From positions 197,501 to 261,500 of the forward strand of contig WPIO01000037.1 of assembly GCA_009760855.2 (NCBI GenBank): a stretch of 64,000 bases of DNA. Reading direction: 5' to 3'. Positions 25,753 to 36,609 of the stretch are shown here, one piece after another; position 1 is the stretch's first letter; each line of letters begins with the position of its first letter. The position numbers and the translations under genes are program-made. The DNA comes from Cristatella mucedo (lineage: Eukaryota > Bryozoa > Phylactolaemata > Cristatellidae). Under the pieces are notes generated by a model. The model was not told the DNA's origin and did not search any database. It saw only the letters and a program-made list of their open reading frames with translations.

Positions 25753-28700
25753 CTAGGACGTAAATCGCAGCCGTAAGCAGAAGGCACCTCGGCGCCGGCT
25801 GCTGCTGGCTGCGCTCTCGCTTGTGCGCGTGCAAGCTCAGGCTTCCGCAACGCGACCAGCGCCGAGGGCAGACGAAGGCGTCCTCCGCCCTCGGCCAATG
25901 CATTACTACCGATAGGTGATTCGAGTAAGGGGGGATAAAGCATCGAAATGAAGGACAATCGGGGTGGGGCAGCGGGCGGGACGGAGCAGGAAAAACGACT
26001 TCGGGCAACACCAGGGGGGCAGAGAGAAAGGAGAGGAAGAGAAAAGCCAGACACACACAGGGTAACCAAAAATGCATCGCAGGCTGTCATCACTCTACCC
26101 AGACACACGAGGAGAGCATCTAATAGTGGCCACCATCGACTCGACTACACTATCGACAGCAGCTCATCCAGCAACAGCTTGCATATGAACGAGATAATCC
26201 GGAAGCAGTGACAGCACCGAGCCTCGAATTCGCATACAGTAAGAAGTGTGCCGTGCGCCGCCAAGGTACCGGGCACTGCAGTGCCGAACAACTACGCTGC
26301 TCCCCTCCCTGCAGTCTGTTCTAACTGAAGCGAACCTTCGAGAGGACTCCTCACGAGCACGAGACTCGCGGATGGACCAAGCTCGAGCAGGAATCTAGTG
26401 GATCGATAACAGTATCGATATATAATATTAAAATATACAATAATACATTATAATATAGATGTAATATAGATTACAATAATCGACTAGTGAATCTCGACAG
26501 TTGGGTTCTGGCCCCCGAGAAGTCTCCAGCAGAGGCGGAGGGAGAGTTGGAGAAGGAGCCACTGCCTGAGCTGCGACTGCAAAAAGAAGAATACGCCGCC
26601 AACAGTGTCGCCAAAACAACAAAAAAAAGCTCCCATTTCTGATTCCGATCAGGTGTCGTACAGAATCAGAGAGGCAACCACCCTCTTTCATTCTCCTCAG
26701 TGAGAATACAATTAATAACTAGCAATAGCAGCCACGACTCCACGTAACCAAGTGCCCAGATGCGGGCCGAGCGGGTGCCTGAGCAGCACAGGGCGGCGGC
26801 TCTGCTTCCGGTCCCAAGCTCGAAACTCGGCTCGAAGCGGCGGGCAGATCGAAGAGCAGTCGGAGCGATCAGCAACTCACCGAACAGATGTGGATTATCA
26901 GTTCTTTATGAAACCAGAATCTTGCCGGGCACATGTCACAGCCCACGGGCTTATGGTTATCGACGCAATTGCCGCCTGGGTGTATTCGCGCCATGTGCTT
27001 GGGCAAGTCCCTAGCGTCCAGTACGCCATCACAAATCGGGCAGTTGATATCATTCTCATCATCATCCTCCTCATCATCCTCCTCATAATCGTCCTGAGAA
27101 CAACAGAGCCGGCAACTGTTAGGCTGGGGGCCAGGACGAGCAAGAATACAAACGAAAGAAGTCGGCTTGAGCTCAGGCAGACAAATAGCAGCGCTTCGGC
27201 GGGCATTCCGAAAGGCATAGCTGGCTAGCCGAACAAACTACCCAAACGGCCCGGCTCGGCGGGTAACACTAGTACCGACGAAATGGCCGACACACAATGG
27301 TGGAGCCATTGATCCGGCCTCAAATCCAGCTAATAATGGGGCTCTTTCCAAGCATCGAGGGATGCTACTCACTTCATCGGTCGAGCTGTCCATCTCAGAA
27401 TCAGGATTCGGGTCTGGCCCGTCGGTAGCCATCAGACTAGCAAAACTTCGGACAAAACGAGCGGTCGGCCAGTCGGTCCTAGCCGTCTTGCCGTCGGAGG
27501 GAAAATGGAAGGGGTCCACGAGGCCCGGAAATGACCTGACAGCTGCTAGAGTTAATTGTGACTCACTAACACCCATACAAAAATAATTTTTAATTCTGTA
27601 ATACATCTTCTAAATGACGAAACGGACAAAGAATGAAAGCCGCGGCTTTCAGCTGTAGCCAGCAGGTGCCCCTCCCCCACCCGGCCGGTCAAGGTTCCCA
27701 CCGCTCAAGGTTCCACGGGCAAGATCAATTTCTGCTAGAAATGCAATAATAATAACAATACATTTGTATAGGGACCTCAGGGAACCGAATCTCTTTCTAC
27801 GTAGGCACTTTACTGATGCTGCAAAGAAAACATGACCGAATGATTAGTAGACAGTATGTTACCAAATCGAGCGGATCGACAAGGCTTACGAATCACAACA
27901 GCCGGTCGCCTTACGGATGTGTAAAAAAGCAAAACAAAACGGCCACCGATCGACCGACTCTCATTCTCCTTTCGTTGTACAGTAGACTCCACATACAAGA
28001 ATACGCTCGGCCGGCAAATAGGCATTGTTCTTTTATGCGGGAGTATTGCTATATGGGGAGTGGGACTATTACAAACAAATCTGGAGTGCACAAGTGCTAT
28101 TCTAATAAGCAGAGCATTCCGATATTTTTTATTTATGTGAGTATGTACTGTAAAAGCTCTCACACATGACTGCACTAAAAATGGAACTTGACTTTTTCGG
28201 TAAAAGTATGTCGAGCTACCTCCAGCTCAATTTATTAGACCACTTGAGCCAGTGGGTTGAAAGAACCACTAGAGGATACTACACCGGACTCACACTGCAA
28301 ACGCTGTTAATATATTTACAAGCAAAATACCGTACAATTAAAATTGCATACGACAGTATATAATAATGTGCCTGAATGGTCATGCGTCCAAGCTTCGTGA
28401 GAAGATGTCAGATGATCGGCAGTGAAAATCCAGCCGCCTAGGGAGAGGCAGACCATCTCGTCACCTCCATTGGCGCCTGCCAAGTCTGAATTCCTGGCAT
28501 TTTATGCGACCAGCGATTGCATTTTAAGGGTTTCGAGCAGAAATCGTGCTTGCGTCCCTCCCCTCACGCTACCAATGTAAGGCTTCTAGCTTTAGATATG
28601 CTACAGCTGCAGTCCTCATACTTGAACCATGTCGCCTTTTGACGCTCAAAACTTTTTTTGCTCAATACTTTTGACACGTGGCTTGTAAGCTTCTATCGCT

Positions 28701-31700
28701 ACGTTCGATCGATAGGTTTCTCGTGCCTCAAGGCGAGCTTCCCACATTGCGAACAAGATATCCAACGTGGCCTCTTTTAATTCATCACTGATGTAGGCGA
28801 GCAGAGGTGGAAACAGGATTTTCATCTACCAGATGGGGCAAGACCTTCGAGTAGTGAAAAGTTATAGCATACCAACCATCATTTCGTCTCAGGTGATGGT
28901 CAGCAGGCGTAGAGGGCGGCCCAGGCTGCTACATCTTCCCGCTGCCCCACAAGGAGGAGAAATGCCCCCTCCCTTGATCCAGTGATATAAGTATCTCGTG
29001 GGCCAACTCACTCACCCGGTTTGCCTCAGTCATGCCTCTGTACATGCCAGCATAGCAGGTAGTCCAGTGGTAGCAGGGTGACGCGATCCGAGGCAGACAA
29101 GCACTTCCGAGATGTGAGACAGGTCAATGAAGGGAGGAGGAGGCGGCAGCAGCGACGAACGGGAGGGGGACTTCAGCCGAAGCAGAAAACCTCGGGGGGG
29201 GGAGGAGGAAATCAGCTAAGGAGATAAGGTTTTTGGAGCAATCGTTCGACCTAGTCCTGCAGACAGCAGAGCCAGTGAGTGGCCTCATGTTCACAGCTCA
29301 GAGGACCCCCCTCACTAATGGCCGAGTAAGTTGTTGAGCCATCATCAGGACCAACTTGGAGCTGGGGTGGCCCCCTCTCCTCTCCTAAGGCCTGCCTCAG
29401 CAACAGCGACACGTGAGCAGGCCAGAAGCAGAGCGTCTGCATGCCAGCCTACCCGATAGCCTGCCGAGCTAGCTAGCTAGCTAGCTGCATTTTTACCCGT
29501 GTGCATTTAGACATAAAATCCAGCACTGCCACTGCCAGACAAGCAGGTCAGGCATGCAGCAGCAGCTAGCAATGGCTTCACACGGTCTTACATCGTCGGT
29601 GACTCTCAGATCGAGAAGGTAACAAGGCGTAGCAAGGTTTCTCTGACCATTCATTCAGTCTCGAGATGTACCGCCAAACCATAAAGAAATGAACATACTA
29701 TCCATTTGCATGGCGCCCTAAGACAACCTAATCTCTATTCATGGCACTTCACATACATCAGGGGGCTCGAGCCCACGACGTTGACCAGACCGCGATCGAG
29801 GCAAGCACCTTTGCCACTGGGCCAGACCAGCTTGCGTGCAACGTGCCACAATCCTGCCTCTGGTGGCGCGGTCGCCGCAGGCAGGACTACACTGCCTTTC
29901 CGACGCTGTCTCTAATATCACGGAAAGATGGACTGGGGCACAGCATCACCAGCAGCATGAGGAACAAAAAATTACCTACCTCGACATCATTCGAAAGCGG
30001 CACGCGCCAATGCGATGCATTTTGGCACACATCCCAGGCATGCACGGCAGCTGGCGAGAAGAGAAGAAGTGAAATGTGGATGGGGCAGCAAACGACCACC
30101 GATTGAGAGCTGAGAGCCGAGCCCGAACGATGAGGCGCCTAGGGGCCTCATCGTTACTCTCAGCCAGACGACAGTGCGTCACGCATTGAGGGCCGCTCCA
30201 GCAAACAGCCCTACTGCACAGCATTCCACAGGCTGCTAGCCATACCTCTAAATAATGTAATGTAATGTATCTCCGTCTGCAGCTCCGTGAAGCCATAAAG
30301 ACTATGAGAGAGTTTTGCATTGCGCACACTCACAGCCTTTCGGTATACATTCGGCAGCCAGATAAATAAATTTACATATACAAAGGAGCTAGCTATACCA
30401 ACGCCAACCGAGCACCGAGGCACTCATCGTTGGTTCACATGCAGTCACGCCATGTCAGGGTGAGCCGAACGAAGGAGCACCAGCAGCACTAAATGCGCAG
30501 CCAAGGCAGTCCCGAGCTTGACACTTTAATAATAATAATAATGCACTTGATAAAGCACCCCCAGAGACCTCAATCTCTCTCTAGGTGCTTTACATTTGCT
30601 GCAAAGGGAAATGCAATTGAACGGTGAGTAATATGCTTGATAAACGAACAAAATGAATAACATGGTTAGAGGTGACATGCACAGTGTCAGCATGCAAATG
30701 TGGTTAGTAGCAGCATGCAGTGACAGCATGCATAAGCACATGAAGGACGAGTCACAGGGAACCACTAAATGCTGTCCTAAATAAGTGATTTCAAATTCTT
30801 TTTTAATGTGGACAAGCCAGGAGATGTCAGGAGTGAGTTCCAGGCTTTGGGAGCATATGAACTAAAGGCACGGTCACCAAAGGATTTGAGGTTTGTACGA
30901 AGTATAGGTTAACAGTAAGTATCCGAAAAGCCGGTGGTTCGATGCTTAGCCTGGTGGGCAGTAGATCTGATCTCTCGGCTGCAGCCAAAGAATGAAGTGA
31001 CCTATAAGTGAGCGATAAAACCTTGAAGTCGATTCGTTGCTGGACTGGGAGTCAGTGCAGGTCGGCGAGAAGTGGTGTAATGTGGCAAGTGCGCCGCTCA
31101 CGACAGACAAGCCAAGCTGCAGAGTTTCAAGGGAGCTCACTTTCAAGAGAAATCGGTTGCTGCTCATAAAAAGCAGCTGCAGGGACGCATCGGACAGGGG
31201 AGCCGATGACTAGCAGCCGAAGCGCTACATTAACCCTGGCAGGAAGCCAGAACTCAGACCGTGCTGCCCTCAGCCCGGTCACTCGGCTCGGCTGCAAGGG
31301 GCGCAGCTGATTCAAAGCTCACCTCAGAACCACTGGAGTCACTGGAGCCAGTCTCACTGTCGTTGTCCAGTGACTCGGACTCATCTGCAGGTGTGATCCT
31401 CAACGTGCGGGTCGATACAGACGAACCCGATGTGGATGCCCTAGGCGGGCCTAACGGCGGCGCCGAAGTCGAAGCACTCGTCGGTGGCTTGCTGACCGAC
31501 TCAGTCGACTTGACGACAACCTTTCCATCCACGACAGCAACAGACAAGTAGGCTCCCCGTGGAGGGATCCCCGATGCAGTCAGAGCCGGAACCGAGGCTG
31601 GCAGAGCCGAGGCTGGAGCTGCAAATGGGACTGCGGGAGCCGCTCTGGAAGCCGGGGAGGTGCCGGGAGCCGTCGCTGCCAAGCGCTTGAGATTCGGCAT

Positions 31701-34700
31701 CGGTGGGCGGCCTCTGGTGGCTCGCACCGGAGCTGGACAGATGGGAGCGTTTGTCGGCTGCTGCTGTACTGAGGTGGCAGGCGTGCCGCTGCCCACGGGT
31801 GCTGTCAGCCTCGGGGGTGGCATCCTCTGCTGCAAACTGCCGCCTGCAGCAGCTACAGGCGCTGCTGCTGGTGCCGCTGCAATGGCCAAAGCAGACGTCA
31901 GCTGCTGTGCTGACAGAGGCAGTGGCGGCCTGGCAGGCGTCAGCTGCGGAGGTGACAGCGAAGCGACCATGCACACTTCGGCCGACGTGGACAGAGGCGA
32001 TTCTGCAGAGACGACCGAAGGCTGCAGGCCACTGGCCAGAGCCCTCGACTTAGCAGCAGCTGCCAATGACGGCAGCAGCTGTGCCGGCAGAGGCGATGGC
32101 TGCTGCAGCGGTCCCTTGCTTGCCGTGATGGCCGCCAGCTGGTGCTGCTGGCCGGCTGGTGGCCTGGCAGCAGCCGCTGCCGAGGCGGCCGCACCCGTCG
32201 TTGGTGGCGGCACTTGGTGCACGGCCACGTAGAGTGGCACAACGATCGGTGGCCTCGGCTCCAGCACAGGGCAGCACAGCGTCGGGTCGCCCACGATCGC
32301 CATGTTCGTGTCCAGACTGAAGCGGCCGATGCACTTTGCCTCGTGCCGCCTTGTTCGCTCGGCGTTGGCACTCTCGTAGGGGCACATGCTGCAGTTGAAC
32401 GGCTTGGGCGGCCGCTCGTACACGCCCCAGTCGCCGTGCGCCTGCTCGCAGTGCTGGTGGAACGACGTGATGTTGCTCTTGGTCCCAAAGCCGCAGCGTG
32501 CACACAGCAGGCGGCCGCTGGGGTCAACGTGCGCCGTCGTCCGGTGGTGGTCGAGTACGAGCAACGACTCGGTGCGGAACCCGCAGACGGCTCCGGTGAA
32601 GCGATTCCTGAACGTGCACTCGTGCTTGGGCACCAGCGCCTGCAAGATCGGCCCGCTGTCCGCCTCCAGCTGTCTGAGGGTGATCTCGAGCGACTTGAGT
32701 TGCCTCTTGGCCGCCTTGCGAGCATCTCGATCGGCCGAGGGTCGCTCGCACCGCTCCTTCACCATCGACATCACCTCGTTGTAGAACGCCACGCGAACCA
32801 CGGTCAGTCCGATCGTGTGCAGACGCTTGGCAAACGGCACGAGCCGATCGGCACCGTCCTTCACTTCCTCCTCGTCGACGGGCGCCGGGCGCCGAGCGAC
32901 CGTGGCAGCTGTTGCTGCTGCCGAAACTGCCGTGACGACGACGGCAGCAGAAGTCGATGCAGAAGCAGAGCTGATGGACGCAATGGCGGACGCCGATGAC
33001 GGGCGGGAGCCGCCATTGCTGCCGGCGAGCGCCACCTTCGACGCGGCCACTGTCGCTGCCGAGAGAGGCAGCTGCTGCGCCGTCGACAGAGATGACATTG
33101 GCGGCAGATTCGACGACCCCGACGCTGCCGAGCCTGCGGGCAGTGGCTGCTGCTGCTGCCGCCTGCCAATGCCGCTAGGACCCGGCTGCAAACGAGCGGA
33201 GCCTGACTGCTGCAGCTTGCAGGCTTTAGGCAGTGGCTGCTGCTGCCTGCCAATGCCGCTAAGACCCGGCTGCAAACGAGCAGAGCCTGGCTGCTGCAGC
33301 TTGCAGGCTTTCGGCAGTGGCTGCTGAGCGGCTGCAGGCTGCTGGCGCTGGACGCCGATCGGGCCGGGCTGCTTGACGATGGGCAGCTGCAGCCCGGTCC
33401 CTCTGCTGCCGATGGACGCGAGTACCTTGCTGCCGACCTGCAGCAGCGGCTGTGCCTGGTGCTTGGTAGCAGTCGACAAGTTCGCAATGGCACCCTTCAG
33501 GCTGGTGCAAGCAGGGATCGAGCTGTTGCTCACGACGAGCGCCCTTGAGCTCGACATCGCCGTCGACGGGCGAGTTGCTCGGGCAGCAGCAGTAGCGGCA
33601 GCAGTAGCAGCAGCGGTAGCAGCGGCAGCTGCTGCCACTGCCGATGCAGCTGGAGGCGGCGGGGCGGCTGCACGCACCAGAGGCCGCGTGATGAGATAAG
33701 TGCAAGGAGTTGTGGAGGAGGCGGTGGCAGCAGAGACTGGCGCAGCAGCGCCTGGCAGCCGAGCCACCATGCGAAGCGTAGTGACCGGAAGTCTAGGCTG
33801 CGGCTGCTGGTGCCTCACCACACTGCCACCGAGGCCGTTCTGAGCGGCAGGGCCTGTCACCGCCGTGGTAAACGGTATCAGGTTCACGACGTTCGTGAGG
33901 CCACTGGTTGGCACGGTCAAGGCCGAAGAGACGAGCGCAGCCGGATTGACGACCGTGCACGGCCTGGTGGCAGGCGAGGCGAAGCCAGCTACGAAAGAGA
34001 CAGTGCGTTGCAGGCACTGAGCGGTCGCAGCACACACAGAGACGCCGGGCCTTTTCAGTCACGCCTCGTTTTATAAGGCTATATCCGCTCGTCGGACGGA
34101 TGATGGCCAGCCCGCCACAGGAAGAACAAAAGTGATGCCACGCAGATAGGACGAAGCACAGCAGCGGTAGCAGCTTGGACAGGCTGGAACATTCTACAAG
34201 CAATCTCGTCGCTGCCTTAGCAGGGGAGGAGGGAGGGAGGGCAAACTTGACAAGACGAGCCAGCCAGTAAGTAAGAGCCAGGCAGTAAGTTTGACTCATG
34301 CAGCAGGCAATGCCATCCAGCCCACTGTAGGCAGCTGCTAAGGCTCGTCTGCCACTATATAAAAGAGGCTGTTGAATCAGCTGACCTCTCTTTTTCTTGA
34401 ATTCAGTGGCAGTCAGTGGCCAGAAGAACATGGGGCCACAAAGACCTCCAATCACCACAACGACCTATCACTGCAGCCCATTTGCCAGCAAAGCAACCGG
34501 CAATGAGAAGTCACGGTTAGGTTAAAACTGAGTATACAAATTTTGCAAAGCCAGGTCAATGTGAGAATACTCGATCGAAAGGTCCTGGATATAGAGGGGG
34601 TTCTAATTAACTGGCTCATGCTATTACATCAGCTAACCTGCAATCACCACAAACTATCGGTCAACATGATAAAGCATCAACTAATAATCCAAGCCAGCAA

Positions 34701-34752
34701 TGCTTCGTGGATAAACTACTAACAGCAATGCAGCTACCACATGCTTGCACGT

Positions 34753-34831
<79 letters not shown>

Positions 34832-36561
34832 GCTGGCCACAACCTGCAATTGACTTAAATAATTTTGAATATGGCCCATCCATAAACACAAGTCACGTTT
34901 ACGTGGACCGTGCGATATTAATAGTACCACTGCTTAATTACTGGTACACTTTATATTATTGGTACAGCTACAAATGCCATATAGAAAATAAATATATATG
35001 AAGTTAACTAAGTAGCTACACCATTCACTTTCATAGCTGAGATTGATTTATAAATGGAATTTTGAGGTAGCCATAACCAGGATGAGGATCACCTTCATTT
35101 ACTAACAGGATTCACTAGAGTTTGCAATATGTATAAGACTGATAACTAGAGGTGCAATAAGACTAGCAAGATATATGAATGGTCCCACAACAGCTCTTTT
35201 TCACCAGGAAATGTGGGGCTGATTTATGGCCTTGCTATTCAGTAGTGTAAGGGTCGTGTGGCACTTATAGCCTTGCTATTTAGTGCTGCGGCCAGTCTAT
35301 GGCCTTGCTATTCTCTCTATGGCAAGTTTATGGCCTTGATATTTCCACAATGGCCCAGTGGAGTTTAGGACGCTGCTGCTGGTCTATTGGCTCAAGCCAG
35401 AGGGCTGCCAGCATCCTTGAAGAAATACGCATTGAAGCTGACACTAGTGCTCGTGGGCAAAGCATGTGCACCTTTCACAATCAACTTCAAAACATAGATG
35501 GCTGAAATCTTGCTCCAACTGCACTATAGATTTCTTGCATAGTCCCAAACCTGGTTTGGTCTAATTGTACAACTGAGCCAACCTGGATGTCTCAAACTTG
35601 GGCCGTTTTTGAAGTAGTGCCTGGCACAGTCGGCGAGGCATTTTTGTGAGTGGGACCCTGGGTACATCCAATCATACATCATATCCTGAGGGTGCTGGCT
35701 AAAACTTTCCTTCGGAGAGCTCTAACTCTTTTCAAACCTACTATCAACTGGCAACTAAGTAATGGTTCGTGTTTTTTTCCACACCTAGTTAGCCAACCGA
35801 GGTGGCAGCTTTCACAACTGGCCACAAATATTGGTAATTCATCTGAATCCGGTGTTCTAGTAAAACAATGTAGCCAGAAGTACATAACGTGCTGACATAT
35901 ATGAGGTTATATCTTGCTTGATACAAAGGAAGCATGATTTATTTACAAAGGGAGCATGATTTTTCCTGGCTAACACTGCATAAGCTGTTCCATGATGGGC
36001 AAGTGTTGAAACGATCTTCATAGCCAACACCTTTGATACTGTTCAAAGGCAAACATTCAATCGTTCTATCTATTTATTAGACTACAGCTGAGGATACACT
36101 GACAGGTGCCCAGACTACTGTTACAACCTAGAGACATTCAAGTAAAAAGGTGTCTTATTAACAGACTCCAACCCCTCAGTATCCCTGAAACACTTGTGAC
36201 ACTCAGCGGCTTAGAGACTTGCAGTTTGAAGCAGAATGATCTAGCTGACCATGCCCTACCTGTTTGCAGCACCCTTTCAATCCAAGCAATAAAAAAAAAT
36301 CACTCACCAAAATATTACAACATGCTTATCGATAATTTCTAAAACCTTCGAGGCAAAGATCTGACAATTGTTGGGACACGTAAATGCTTTTAGTGCTGTT
36401 ACTCCTTACCAATGATAACTGCTGTAAACACAACCACAGCAGGTTTGCCACGCCCACTGACAAGCACACGACCGAGGTCAAGGCCTTTGTGTGTACACAG
36501 ACACAGACAAACACACAAACAGACTCAGACAAACAGACACAGGCAAACGCACACACTGACA

Positions 36562-36609
<48 letters not shown>

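Larger units (their letters stand above)
27487..31322 (-). other. Intron 2 of the mep-1-like gene (with transposon pieces)
   Basis: Contains LINE and SINE fragments listed separately at 27745, 29690, 30243 and 30529. The stretch 28.2-29.6 kb holds no recognised gene or repeat. An additional small coding exon cannot be ruled out. Confidence 0.55.

Noticed and set aside
26531-26551. hAT-like end CAGAGGCGGAGGGAG in intron 4
   Set aside because: No matching inverted end, transposase or target duplication nearby; the match is short.
31660-33327. Long + strand frames opposite exon 2 of the mep-1-like gene (for example 32142-32999, 285 codons)
   Set aside because: Antisense shadows of a GC-rich coding exon; the minus frame has zinc-finger motifs and proper splice sites.
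35225-35343. Spaced repeats resembling a CRISPR array
   Set aside because: Four 15-mers with unequal spacers inside an animal intron; no associated genes.
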